A DNA stretch of 9,310 nucleotides from Thermodesulfatator sp. (lineage in GTDB: Bacteria > Desulfobacterota > Dissulfuribacteria > Dissulfuribacterales > QOAL01): the NCBI GenBank assembly GCA_003978135.1, contig QOAL01000042.1, positions 1 to 9,310 of the forward strand, read 5' to 3'. The notes beneath the pieces were generated by a model that saw nothing but the letters and a program-made list of their open reading frames with translations, searched no databases and was not told the origin of the DNA. Within the stretch, counting starts at the first letter, position 1; each line of letters begins with the position of its first letter. Positions 1-6,858 of this stretch are shown here, piece by piece. The translations under genes were made by a program, and so were the position numbers.

Positions 1-23
1 GGATATTACTCCACAGAACATGG

Positions 24-488
24 TCAAACCCCGGTATGACCGAAGCCGCACTCTCCCCTGCTGCTTTCAGGAAGCCCGTCACACTCCATCCATCTTATCC
101 TGAAGGTACGGGCAAGTATGGCCTGTGCTATCCTCATTCCCCTTTCAACAGTGAATTCCTTTCTGGACAGATTTATCAGGCCTATTTTAATCTCGCCGCG
201 GTAGTCGGAATCTATTGTGCCTGGGGCATTAACCACAGTTATACCGTGCTTTATTGCAAGACCGCTCCTGGGCCTTATCTGGATTTCAAATCCTGGGGGT
301 ATTGCTACACTTAACCCAGTGGGAATAAGCCTGATATCACCTGGTTCAAGTGTCAAGGGCTCGTCAATAGCAGCAGGCAGGTCAACGCCTGAAGCTCCCT
401 CTGTGACGTATTCAGGCAGGTCCAGCTCACGGCAATGAGCCAGCTTCAGCACTGGTACCTTTACCGGAGTGACAAGATCTTCCTGCAT
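24..488 (-). CDS. dut: dUTP diphosphatase (trimeric dUTPase)
   Basis: The product hydrolyses dUTP to dUMP and pyrophosphate in the cytoplasm, keeping uracil out of DNA and supplying dUMP for thymidylate synthesis. All five motifs of the trimeric family are visible in the 154 residues: motif 1 around 31-40 (SGVDLPAA), motif 2 RPRSGLA at 72-78, motif 3 [10 protein letters not shown] at 90-99 with the catalytic-type Asp93 and Tyr96, motif 4 RIAQAI at 119-124, and motif 5 [10 protein letters not shown] at 144-153, one residue before the stop. Length is normal. The ATG start has GGAG ten bases upstream and places the first eight codons inside the end of the M16 peptidase gene, a 28-base overlap. 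Starting later would cut into the first conserved strand (VKVPVLKL). Motif 5 has Cys147 where Gly is usual. The assignment is firm; the coupling to the peptidase gene is inferred. Confidence 0.96.
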   Translation of the reverse strand: MQEDLVTPVKVPVLKLAHCRELDLPEYVTEGASGVDLPAAIDEPLTLEPGDIRLIPTGLSVAIPPGFEIQIRPRSGLAIKHGITVVNAPGTIDSDYRGEIKIGLINLSRKEFTVERGMRIAQAILARTFRIRWMECDGLPESSRGECGFGHTGV

Positions 489-1738
489 TCTGCAATATCT
501 CCGTCACTGCAAGGTCCTACGATGGCACCTGCTATGCCATTGTCAAGGAGTCTTGAGGCACACCTTTTGATATCTTCTGAGGTTACTGACTCTATTTCGT
601 CTACCACGTCCTGGTAGGAAATGTACTCACCCAGGTCAATCTCGTTTCTTGCAATCCTGGACATCCTGGCATCTGTATTCTCAGATGAAAGAAGCAGACC
701 TCCCTTGACATTATCCTTGGCAGCCTGAATTTCTGCATCTTCAACGGTGTCAGAAGCCATCTTTTCCATCTCCTGCTTGATTATTGAAATGGCTTTCCGG
801 GTATTCTCAGGTGCCACACCTGCATACACACCAAGAAGGCCTGAATCGTGGAGACTGGAAACAAAAGAATACACTGCATAGGCAAGGCCGCGCTTCTCCC
901 TGACCTCCTGGAAAAGCCTTGAGCTCATGGAACCACCCAGGATTACATTGAGGAGAAGTATCTTGTAGCGGTCAGGATCAGTAGATGAAGGGCCGGGAAG
1001 ACCCAGCAGTATATGAGTCTGCTCCAAATCCTTTCCCTTGTAAAAGAGATCAAAATTGGGACATGGAGGAGTCCGCTTAGGAAGATGGTTACCATTTCCA
1101 AGACATGAAAAAAGCTTGTCCACCCTGTTGCACAGGTCATCGTGATCGATGTTTCCTGACGCAGAAACAAGTACCTTGTGACCGGTGTAAAATCTCTTGA
1201 TGTGACTTTTCAAGGTATCAGAAGATATAAGGGCCACGGTATCCGGTCGTCCAAGGATAGACCTTTCCACCGGATTGCCCTTCCAGAAGCTGGCATTGAA
1301 AAGTTCGTGCACCAACTCGTCAGGAGAGTCCTCCACCATGCTTATTTCCTGGAGAATGACCTGCCGCTCCCGCTCCACCTCAGTGGAATCAAAAACAGAA
1401 TTCAGAAAGATATCTGACAACAGGTCCATGATTATATCAAGGTGGGTATCCAGGACCTTGGCGTGAAAGCACGTTGTCTCCTTGGAGGTAAAGGCATTTG
1501 AAAACCCACCCAGCCGATCAAATGTCTTGGCGATGTCAAGGGCTGTCCGGTTTTCAGTACCCTTGAATATCATATGTTCTATGAAGTGCGAGATGCCGGA
1601 AAGCTCATGGGGTTCATCCCGGGAGCCTGCGGTCACCCAGACGCCGATGGAAACGGCACGGCTTCCAGGCACCTTCTCGCTGAGCACTCTGATTCCGTTG
1701 GAAAGCACAGACTTCTCAAAGGTATTTACCCTGCCCAT
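461..1738 (-). CDS. M16-family zinc metallopeptidase (pitrilysin/MPP-like)
   Basis: This 425-residue protein belongs to the short bacterial M16 peptidases related to the beta subunit of mitochondrial processing peptidase and to Bacillus YmxG/MlpA. The inverted zinc motif HFIEH lies at 51-55, with His51, Glu54 (general base) and His55. Glu131, in the stretch VILQEI, is 76 residues after His55, the spacing of the third zinc ligand in MPP-beta. The inactive C-terminal half carries the conserved [17 protein letters not shown] block at about 274-290, including the Arg/Tyr typical of the family. No signal peptide or membrane segment is seen, so a cytoplasmic location is likely. Its natural substrate cannot be told from sequence. 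The gene starts 14 bases after pnp, and its strong ribosome-binding site AAGGAGGGG follows the pnp stop directly. Its 3' end overlaps dut by 28 bases. All catalytic residues are present, so it should be active. Confidence 0.95.
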   Translation of the reverse strand: MGRVNTFEKSVLSNGIRVLSEKVPGSRAVSIGVWVTAGSRDEPHELSGISHFIEHMIFKGTENRTALDIAKTFDRLGGFSNAFTSKETTCFHAKVLDTHLDIIMDLLSDIFLNSVFDSTEVERERQVILQEISMVEDSPDELVHELFNASFWKGNPVERSILGRPDTVALISSDTLKSHIKRFYTGHKVLVSASGNIDHDDLCNRVDKLFSCLGNGNHLPKRTPPCPNFDLFYKGKDLEQTHILLGLPGPSSTDPDRYKILLLNVILGGSMSSRLFQEVREKRGLAYAVYSFVSSLHDSGLLGVYAGVAPENTRKAISIIKQEMEKMASDTVEDAEIQAAKDNVKGGLLLSSENTDARMSRIARNEIDLGEYISYQDVVDEIESVTSEDIKRCASRLLDNGIAGAIVGPCSDGDIAECRKILSLR

Positions 1739-1743
1739 AATGG

Positions 1744-1752
1744 CCCCTCCTT
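1744..1752 (-). promoter_or_regulatory. Ribosome-binding site of the M16 peptidase gene
   Basis: AAGGAGGGG on the minus strand begins immediately after the TAA of pnp and ends five bases before the ATG at 1736-1738. It is an almost ideal anti-Shine-Dalgarno match. It fixes this start and shows that the gene can be translated independently although the intergenic gap is only 14 bases. Confidence 0.8.
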
Positions 1753-3837
1753 TTATAAGAGTGCTTTTCTGCTAAGCTTGATCCTGTGCTGGTCGTCTAT
1801 ACCTATTACCTTGACCTTTATTCTGTCTCCTTCCTTGAGTTCATCCCTGACCTTATTTACCCGGTAGTTGGCAATCTGAGAGATGTGAAGCAGTCCGTCC
1901 GTTCCAGGAAGGATTTCCACAAACGCACCGAAATCGACTATCCTTTTGACCACTCCCTCATATACCTCACCAACTTCGGGTTCCTTGGTGATTCTCTCTA
2001 TTTCCTTAATCGCCTGGTCAGCAGCCTCAGGGGAAGTACTAAACACATGAACCTCTCCTGTATCCTCTATGTCTATCTTGGCCCCGGTGCTTGCCACTAA
2101 TGCCTTGATGGTCTTGCCGCCAGGTCCGATGACGTCCTTGATCTTTTCGGGATTGATGGTGATGCTGGTAAGCCTGGGGGCATATTTGGACAGTTCTTTC
2201 CTGGGGGCCTCTATCTTTTCTTGCATCTTTGAAAGGATATGCTCCCTGCCCTCTCTAGCCTGCTCAAGGGCCTTGGAAAGGATTTCCCTTGAAATACCAG
2301 TTACCTTGATATCCATCTGCAAGGCTGTGATGCCTTCCTGGGTCCCGGCCACCTTGAAATCCATGTCGCCAAGGTGATCCTCGTCTCCCAGGATATCTGA
2401 AAGTATCACCGACTTTCCGGAATCCTCGTCCATGATGAGTCCCATGGCAATGCCTGCAACCATGTCCCGAACAGGAATCCCAGCGTCCATCATGGCCATG
2501 CATCCGCCGCATACTGTTGCCATGGACGAGGAACCATTTGATTCCAGAACCTCTGATACCACTCTGATTGTATAGAGAAAATCTTCAGGAGGAGGTGCAA
2601 CCGCCGCCAGGGCCCGTTCAGCCAGGGCGCCGTGACCTATATCGCGCCTGGCCGGCCCCCTGAGAGGCCTGACTTCTCCTACACTGAAAGGAGTAAAGTT
2701 GTAGTGAAGTATGAAATGTTTGAACTCCTGGCCTGCAGGGGATTCTATCCTCTGTTCATCCTCGCTGCTGCCGAGAGTGGCAACTGCGAGCACCTGGGTT
2801 TCACCCCTTGTGAATATGGCTGACCCGTGGGTCCTTGGAAGGACTCCAACCTCACAAGTGATGGGACGGATTTCATGAAACTTACGCCCGTCAATACGTA
2901 TCTCCTCGTTCAGAATCCGGTTCCTCACAATCTCCTTTTCCAGGTCTTTGAGTATGCCTGAGATCTGGGACTGGGCCTCAGGCCACTTTTCAGAAAATTC
3001 TTCAGTCACCCTTTCCTTGAGCAACTTTTTGGCCTTTGTGCGTTGCATCTTATCGGCGATGCTAAGTGCGTCCTTGAGTGGCTCAAGGGCAGCCTCCCGC
3101 ACCTTGGCTTCCAGATCCCTGTTCTTCTCAGGGGGTGAAACCGTGAATTTCTCCTTGCCAGCCTTTTCTCTCAATTCATTTTGCATGGCAATGAGCGGCT
3201 GAATGGATTCCTGGGCAAAGAATATGGCCTCCAGAACCACTTCTTCCGATACTATGGAGGCACAACCCTCAACCATGACAATGGCCTCACTGGAACCTGC
3301 AACAATTAGATTCAGATCAGATTCCATCAACTGGGACCTTGTGGGATTAGCAATGAACTTGTCTCCAACATGCCCAATCCGAACACCAGCAATTGGACCA
3401 CCAAAGGGGATATCTGAAACATGAAGTGCTGCGGAAGCCGCGGTTATTGCAACAACGTCTGCGTCGATATCAGGGTCCACGGACAAGGCTGATACGATTA
3501 TCTGGGTATCGAAAAAGTAACCCTCTGGGAAAAGAGGTCTGAGCGGCCTGTCTATGAACCTGGAGGTCAGGGTCTCCTTTTCACTTGGGCGACCAATTTC
3601 CCGCCTGAAATAATTACCAGGAATACGGCCTGAGCTGTAATACATCTCCTGGTAATCCACCATAAGAGGCAAAAAATCTGCTCCTTCCCTGGGCTTTCCG
3701 GAAGTGACCGCAGTAGCGAGCACAACAGTATCGCCTTGGCTGGCAAGGACCGCCCCGTTTGCCTGCTTTGCCAGGCGTCCAGTCTCCATTATGTAAGGGA
3801 GATCATTCAGTTCGATTTCTAATCTCGTAATTGCCAT
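1753..3837 (-). CDS. pnp: Polyribonucleotide nucleotidyltransferase (PNPase)
   Basis: PNPase is the phosphorolytic 3'-to-5' exoribonuclease (and RNA polymerase in reverse) that degrades mRNA as a trimer, often within a degradosome. The 694 residues carry the full domain set: first RNase PH core about 10-145 with the FRREIGRPSEKE and SRFIDRPLRPLFP blocks, helical linker about 235-310, second RNase PH core about 315-510, KH domain about 555-610 with GPGGKTIK at 571-578, and S1 domain about 622-691. The active site is intact: RRDIGHGALAERAL at 397-410, the phosphate-binding SNGSSSMATVCGG at 433-445, and ILGDEDHLGDMDFK with Asp487, Asp493 and Lys495, which I equate with E. coli Asp486, Asp492 and Lys494. 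The ATG is preceded by AAGGAT about nine bases upstream. The gene follows rpsO after 20 bases, the classic rpsO-pnp pairing. Confidence 0.99.
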   Translation of the reverse strand: MAITRLEIELNDLPYIMETGRLAKQANGAVLASQGDTVVLATAVTSGKPREGADFLPLMVDYQEMYYSSGRIPGNYFRREIGRPSEKETLTSRFIDRPLRPLFPEGYFFDTQIIVSALSVDPDIDADVVAITAASAALHVSDIPFGGPIAGVRIGHVGDKFIANPTRSQLMESDLNLIVAGSSEAIVMVEGCASIVSEEVVLEAIFFAQESIQPLIAMQNELREKAGKEKFTVSPPEKNRDLEAKVREAALEPLKDALSIADKMQRTKAKKLLKERVTEEFSEKWPEAQSQISGILKDLEKEIVRNRILNEEIRIDGRKFHEIRPITCEVGVLPRTHGSAIFTRGETQVLAVATLGSSEDEQRIESPAGQEFKHFILHYNFTPFSVGEVRPLRGPARRDIGHGALAERALAAVAPPPEDFLYTIRVVSEVLESNGSSSMATVCGGCMAMMDAGIPVRDMVAGIAMGLIMDEDSGKSVILSDILGDEDHLGDMDFKVAGTQEGITALQMDIKVTGISREILSKALEQAREGREHILSKMQEKIEAPRKELSKYAPRLTSITINPEKIKDVIGPGGKTIKALVASTGAKIDIEDTGEVHVFSTSPEAADQAIKEIERITKEPEVGEVYEGVVKRIVDFGAFVEILPGTDGLLHISQIANYRVNKVRDELKEGDRIKVKVIGIDDQHRIKLSRKALL

Positions 3838-3857
3838 TAAGATATATCCTTATTTTT

Positions 3858-4127
3858 TTATTTTCTTATGCCGAGTTCCTGAATAAGTCTTCTGTACCGT
3901 CCCACATCCCGCCTCTTGAGATAATCAAGAAGCCGGCGTCTCTGGCCTACCAGCTTGAGCAGGCCCCTCCTTGATGAATGATCCTTCTTGTGGGTCTTGA
4001 AGTGCTCGGTCAGGTCCTTAATCCTGGTGGTCAGGATAGCGATTTGTACCTCAGGGGAACCTGTGTCCCCACTATGGGTCTTGAAACGATCGATTATTTC
4101 CTTTTTGCGTACAGGATCTAATGCCAC
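3858..4127 (-). CDS. rpsO: 30S ribosomal protein S15
   Basis: S15 is a primary 16S rRNA-binding protein that organises the central domain of the 30S subunit and contributes to a bridge with the 50S subunit. The 89 residues match the family end to end: the [13 protein letters not shown] stretch at 18-30, [19 protein letters not shown] with the rRNA-contacting HKKDHSSR at 46-53, then the QRRRLLDYL and [11 protein letters not shown] helices. Length is exactly that usual for S15. The start codon is GTG (4125-4127), not ATG. It is supported by a perfect AAGGAGG nine bases upstream and by the expected N-terminus MALD. Upstream is the longest intergenic gap of the window, and S15 often represses its own synthesis by binding its mRNA leader, so control there is plausible. 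The short 20-base gap to pnp holds no terminator. Confidence 0.99.
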   Translation of the reverse strand: MALDPVRKKEIIDRFKTHSGDTGSPEVQIAILTTRIKDLTEHFKTHKKDHSSRRGLLKLVGQRRRLLDYLKRRDVGRYRRLIQELGIRK

Positions 4128-4136
4128 AACTTTCTT

Positions 4137-4143
4137 CCTCCTT
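4137..4143 (-). promoter_or_regulatory. Strong ribosome-binding site for rpsO (GTG start)
   Basis: AAGGAGG on the minus strand stands nine bases before the GTG at 4125-4127. It is a perfect Shine-Dalgarno core in an otherwise AT-rich leader, and it decides in favour of the GTG start because no ATG lies in frame nearby. Confidence 0.85.
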
Positions 4144-4153
4144 GTCTTTAAAT

Positions 4154-4200
4154 ATGATATTCAGTTTTCATTTTTTATTTATATTCATGATATTCATGAT
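4154..4200 (-). repeat. Short direct repeats in the rpsO leader
   Basis: On the plus strand ATTCATGAT occurs twice in perfect tandem (4183-4191 and 4192-4200). A ten-base unit ATGATATTCA occurs at 4154-4163 and again at 4187-4196, that is 33 bases apart, about three helical turns. TCATGA within the tandem is palindromic. The repeats could be simple AT-rich slippage products or binding half-sites; nothing in the sequence decides between these. Confidence 0.6.
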
Positions 4201-4220
4201 CTCTTTTACTCAGACATGCA

Positions 4221-5171
4221 TCAGTTGGGATTCCACACCCTTAGTATTTCAATCCTATCATCGTTCTTTATTACAGCCTTTGTATCCGGCCATCTGGCCA
4301 TGCAGACCAGCCTGCCCCTGCCCTCGGTGATAATACGAAGGTAGGATGGCTTTTCACCTTGGGGACAGGCCCCCTGTTCTTCAATGCGTTTCATGGCTGA
4401 AACAAGGCTCATGCCCTGTCCATGCTGAATGGCAGTGGCCTGTCTTTCGTCAACAAAAATTGCTGGAATATGAGAAAGTACGAATTCCACAGGCAGAATA
4501 TATCTGGTAATTTCTTCAGGGCCAGAGGAGGCAATGAAGTCATCAAGGCATACTGCCTTTTCCACGGAAAGTTCACCGTTTCTGATACGCCTGAGACTGG
4601 AAAGGTGTGCTCCGCACCCCAGCGCCTTGCCCAGATCATGGGCCAGGGACCTGATATATGTTCCCTTGGAACAGTCAATGGTAAAGGTGATAACCGGGGA
4701 TTCGTAGGCCTCAATACAGAAGCGAAAGACCTGGATAGGCCTGGGTTGCTTTTGGATATTTATACCATTTCTTGCAAACTTGTAGAGGGGCCTGCCCTGG
4801 AACTTGGCAGCAGAAAAGGCCGGCGGGGCCTGGAGAAGCCTTCCTGTGAACCTGCGAGCCGCCTCCTGGATGTCATGCCTGGAAAGCCCACGGGGAACGG
4901 GTTTTTCTGAAATTATCTTTCCCTGTGCATCGTAGCTATCAGTCTCCATGCCCAAGGTAATGGTACCCTCATAGGTCTTTTGGGCATCCGTAAGAAACCT
5001 TGCAAATCTCGTGGCACGCCCGAGACAGATTGTCAGAAGACCGGTTGCCATGGGGTCAAGGGTGCCAGTATGGCCTGCCTTTCTAATGCCGGTCTTTTTC
5101 CTAACCCTTGCGACGGCTTGAAACGAAGATATGCCTTGTGGTTTATCTATGAGAATAACTCCGGCGTTCAT
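4221..5171 (-). CDS. truB: tRNA pseudouridine(55) synthase TruB
   Basis: TruB converts U55 in the T-psi-C loop of nearly all tRNAs to pseudouridine and also acts as a tRNA chaperone. The 316 residues include the catalytic block GHTGTLDPMATGLL at 33-46 with the nucleophile Asp39, TYEGTITLGMETDSYD at 66-81 with Tyr67 (equivalent to E. coli Tyr76), Q-A-PP-AFSAAK at 114-123, and CSKGTYIRSLAHDLG at 167-181 with Arg174 as the conserved active-site arginine. A PUA-like RNA-binding region occupies roughly 232-312. Length is typical for the longer bacterial form. The ATG overlaps the TGA of nrnA by four bases (ATGA), with GGAG eight bases upstream, a standard arrangement for translational coupling. 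The next gene is rpsO rather than ribF, which separates the two genes in many Gram-positive bacteria. Confidence 0.98.
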   Translation of the reverse strand: MNAGVILIDKPQGISSFQAVARVRKKTGIRKAGHTGTLDPMATGLLTICLGRATRFARFLTDAQKTYEGTITLGMETDSYDAQGKIISEKPVPRGLSRHDIQEAARRFTGRLLQAPPAFSAAKFQGRPLYKFARNGINIQKQPRPIQVFRFCIEAYESPVITFTIDCSKGTYIRSLAHDLGKALGCGAHLSSLRRIRNGELSVEKAVCLDDFIASSGPEEITRYILPVEFVLSHIPAIFVDERQATAIQHGQGMSLVSAMKRIEEQGACPQGEKPSYLRIITEGRGRLVCMARWPDTKAVIKNDDRIEILRVWNPN

Positions 5172-6025
5172 CTATGTTTCTCCACAAGGTATTCGCCAGC
5201 AAGGGCAACCACCCTTTCTTTTATCTCGAAAGGATCCCCTGTGGTCTTGAATCCTGCAGCGTTGAAATGGCCGCCTCCTCCAAATCTGGCAGCAAGCTCT
5301 GCCACATTAACAAAATGCTTGGAACGCAGACTGACTGAAACCTGCCCGGAATTGGCCTCCTTGACCAGGATTGCCACCTCCACACCGTCGATTCCCCTGG
5401 CATAGGAAACAAAATCATCTGTTTCCGATTCCCTGGCATTGCAAATGGAAAACATGTCACGTGTAAGAAGCATTACCGACACCATTCCATCGTAAATGAC
5501 TTCAAGGGTCTCCAATGCCAGACCCAGAAGCTTCACCTTGGAAAGGGGTTTGGACTCAAAACAGTTGAGGGCAATTTCATAGGGGTCGGCACCTGCCAGG
5601 ACAAGCTGTCTTGCTATTTCAAATGTATTGGAAGAGGTATTATTGTAGCGGAATCCACCGGTATCGGTCAGTACGCCGGTATAAAAACAGGTGGCTATTG
5701 CTGGAGTAACCTCCCAGCCAAGAATATTCAGGAGCCTAAAACAGATCTCCGATGTGGAACACGCCCTTTTGTCTATCACGCTCAAACATGGCTTTTCAAG
5801 CTCTCCGCAGAAGCCCTGGCCAAGGTGATGATCCAGGATCATCACCGAAGAGGCAGCCTGGACCAGACTCTTTCCAAGGGCTCCTACCCTTTCTACCTCG
5901 TTACAGTCAAGCATGATCAGGGTAAAATCGTCAAACTTGAAATCCGGCAAGCTGGTCCTCATCTTGGAGGCTCCCGGAAGGAACCTGAGACCAGGGGACA
6001 GCGGCTCTGAAGCAAGCATCACCAC
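5168..6025 (-). CDS. nrnA: DHH/DHHA1 phosphoesterase (NrnA type), C-terminal part of a frameshifted gene
   Basis: This frame encodes most of a NrnA-type bifunctional nano-RNase and pAp phosphatase, an enzyme that removes two- to five-nucleotide RNA remnants and recycles 3',5'-bisphosphoadenosine with metal ions bound by DHH-family motifs. Visible from the GTG at 6025 are motif II (LDCNE, Asp40), motif III DHH at 65-67, motif IV TDTGGFRY with Asp121, and the DHHA1 signature GGGGHFNAAG at 249-258. Motif I, which supplies a metal-binding His and two Asp, is absent here and lies in the overlapping frame at 6019-6183. The fragment has no other stop or gap. If translated alone, a start could be GTG 6025 or ATG 6017-6019; the latter overlaps the upstream TGA as TGATG, with AGGG eight bases before it. 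Alone it should lack phosphoesterase activity. A one-base indel in sequence or assembly is the simplest explanation. Confidence 0.85.
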   Translation of the reverse strand: MVMLASEPLSPGLRFLPGASKMRTSLPDFKFDDFTLIMLDCNEVERVGALGKSLVQAASSVMILDHHLGQGFCGELEKPCLSVIDKRACSTSEICFRLLNILGWEVTPAIATCFYTGVLTDTGGFRYNNTSSNTFEIARQLVLAGADPYEIALNCFESKPLSKVKLLGLALETLEVIYDGMVSVMLLTRDMFSICNARESETDDFVSYARGIDGVEVAILVKEANSGQVSVSLRSKHFVNVAELAARFGGGGHFNAAGFKTTGDPFEIKERVVALAGEYLVEKHR

Positions 6026-6040
6026 ATCCCTGCCCCTGTG
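6017..6040 (-). other. nrnA: Frameshift site within nrnA
   Basis: The two nrnA frames meet here. On the minus strand the bases 6037-6028 read AGGGGCAGGG and are followed by ATGTGGTGATG. Adding one G in either G run would give T-G-G-R-D-V-V-M and join the two halves in frame, so the present sequence behaves like a one-base deletion. I see no canonical X-XXY-YYZ slippery heptamer in the correct phase, which speaks against programmed -1 frameshifting. The upstream TGA and the downstream in-frame ATG share one base (TGATG), so termination-reinitiation is physically possible. Confidence 0.75.
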
Positions 6041-6183
6041 CCACTGTCGTAAAGGGCCTGGCCAAGGCCCAATACAGAACCTGCAGCGTCTCCGTCCGGC
6101 CTTTCGTGGCCTGTGAGCACAAAGGACCTGCCAGAATGAATGAAGTCAACAGCCCTTTCAAGGCTGCTTTCAACCCTCTTCAT
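6019..6183 (-). CDS. nrnA: N-terminal fragment of NrnA with DHH motif I, stops after 54 codons
   Basis: The 54 residues match the first part of a NrnA-type phosphoesterase, LERAVDFIHSGRSFVLTGHE, followed by the metal-binding motif I HERPDGDAAGS with His26, Asp30 and Asp32. It continues as LGLGQALYDSGTG and then runs into AGMW and a TGA at 6019-6021, while the family sequence (DVVMLASEP, SPGLRFLPGA) resumes in the -1 frame. The chosen ATG at 6181-6183 has AGGA six bases upstream and overlaps the end of rbfA by 14 bases. A longer in-frame start at 6234 would lie 65 bases inside rbfA and add basic residues not expected in the family. Joined with the downstream frame after adding one base, the gene would encode about 338 residues, normal for NrnA. 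By itself this peptide is unlikely to fold as an enzyme. Confidence 0.8.
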   Translation of the reverse strand: MKRVESSLERAVDFIHSGRSFVLTGHERPDGDAAGSVLGLGQALYDSGTGAGMW

Positions 6184-6559
6184 GGATTTTCCTGAGAAGG
6201 CCCTCGATTTTTTCCTGGGCCTTGAGTGTTTCATCCAGCCTGAAATGGAGTTCAGGAATACGCCTCATGCGTAGCCTCTTTCCAAGACTCCTCCTTATAA
6301 ACCCGCTGGCCTTGTCAAGGCCCTTGATGGCAGCCCTTTCCTCCTTCAAACCGCCTATGACAGATACAGAAAAGTTCGCATGTCTCAGGTCTTTTGTAAC
6401 CTTCACGGAAATCACTGTTACAAGGCCTTGCACCCTGGGATCCTTTACCTCGGAAAGAAGCATCCTTGCCACTTCCTCCTTGAGGAGATCAGCTACTCTT
6501 TCAGACCTGGAAAATGCAGGCTGCCTGGAAAGAAGGCCTTCAAAAATCTCGTAATCCAT
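6170..6559 (-). CDS. rbfA: 30S ribosome-binding factor A
   Basis: RbfA is a small KH-type RNA-binding protein that attaches to immature 30S subunits and helps 16S rRNA maturation, especially in the cold. With the ATG at 6557-6559 the protein has 129 residues. The family pattern is clear: SERVADLLKEEVARMLLSEV at 19-38, DPRVQGLVTVISVKVTKDL at 40-58, then a strand ANFSVSVIG, and the late block SGFIRRSLGKRLRMRRIPEL at 85-104 followed by HFRLDET. About 17 residues precede the first conserved helix, slightly more than usual. An alternative TTG at 6569-6571, overlapping the ylxP TGA as TTGA, would add four residues; neither start has a strong Shine-Dalgarno sequence, so ATG is preferred only moderately. 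The 3' end overlaps nrnA by 14 bases. Confidence 0.96.
   Translation of the reverse strand: MDYEIFEGLLSRQPAFSRSERVADLLKEEVARMLLSEVKDPRVQGLVTVISVKVTKDLRHANFSVSVIGGLKEERAAIKGLDKASGFIRRSLGKRLRMRRIPELHFRLDETLKAQEKIEGLLRKIHEEG
6190..6193 (-). promoter_or_regulatory. Ribosome-binding site supporting the nrnA start
   Basis: AGGA (continuing AAAA-like) on the minus strand ends six bases before the ATG at 6181-6183. It lies inside the rbfA coding region and favours this internal methionine over the in-frame one at 6234 as the true beginning of nrnA. Confidence 0.55.
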
Positions 6560-6567
6560 AATCTGTC

Positions 6568-6858
6568 TCAACCCATGTGAATAATCTCTAGCTCAGAATC
6601 CACGACCTCGCATGGGCACTGGTTTTCAACATAGCTCAATACCTTGTCCATGGCAGAGGAAAGAACAGGCTCACTGTTGCCTACCGTGCAAATACCTATT
6701 TCTGCAGACTGCCAAACGTCATGGAAATCTGTTTCAGAACAGGCCACGTTGTACCTGTTTCTCACCTGGCTAAGCATGCTCTTCACGACCTTTCGCTTGC
6801 CCTTGAGAGAATGATTCTCAGGGAGTCGAAATCTGATTCTGGCAACTGCAACAATCAT
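6568..6858 (-). CDS. ylxP: DUF503 family protein (YlxP-like)
   Basis: This 96-residue protein is recognisable as DUF503 from the start MIVAVARIRFRLPENHSLKG, the following KRKVVKSMLSQVRNRYNVA, and the middle part ETDFHDVWQSAEIGICTVG. The length fits the family (about 90-100 residues). It is a small alpha/beta protein without a signal peptide, membrane segment or recognisable catalytic motif. The biochemical role is not established to my knowledge; the constant placement between infB and rbfA in many bacteria suggests a task in ribosome assembly or RNA binding, which is inference. Its ATG follows the infB TAG with no gap, and AAGG five bases upstream lies in the last codons of infB, so translation is probably coupled to infB. 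Confidence 0.92.
   Translation of the reverse strand: MIVAVARIRFRLPENHSLKGKRKVVKSMLSQVRNRYNVACSETDFHDVWQSAEIGICTVGNSEPVLSSAMDKVLSYVENQCPCEVVDSELEIIHMG

Larger units (their letters stand above)
4128..4220 (-). promoter_or_regulatory. AT-rich rpsO leader, candidate promoter or S15 control region
   Basis: This 93-base gap between truB and rpsO is the only intergenic stretch above 20 bases and is far richer in A and T than the genes around it. On the minus strand it contains two TATCAT boxes (4187-4192 and 4154-4159), each one mismatch from the -10 consensus, but I find no convincing -35 element at 16-18 bases from either. There is a short inverted repeat AATAT-C-ATATT at 4151-4161. No GC-rich stem followed by a T-run is present, so truB does not end in an intrinsic terminator. 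A separate rpsO-pnp promoter is common in other bacteria, and S15 leaders are often autoregulatory; both are possible here but not shown. Confidence 0.4.

Noticed and set aside
1..21. Possible next gene on the minus strand beginning at ATG 19-21 (first residues MFCGVIS), right after dut
   Set aside because: Only seven codons are visible and there is no strong ribosome-binding site, so no gene can be supported.
22..41. Imperfect inverted repeat GGTCA...TGACC spanning the dut stop codon
   Set aside because: The stem is about five pairs plus a mismatch and no T-run follows in the direction of transcription, so it is not an intrinsic terminator; it may be chance.
4422..4910. Plus-strand open frame of 162 codons opposite truB
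   Set aside because: Antisense to intact truB active-site coding sequence; no independent signature.
6025..6040. Programmed -1 ribosomal frameshift in nrnA
   Set aside because: No slippery heptamer of the X-XXY-YYZ type is in the right phase; the G runs allow poor re-pairing only, and I know of no such recoding in this family.
5931..6173. Third minus-strand frame of 80 codons across the nrnA break
   Set aside because: The translation has no similarity to the DHH family and the two other frames explain the region completely.
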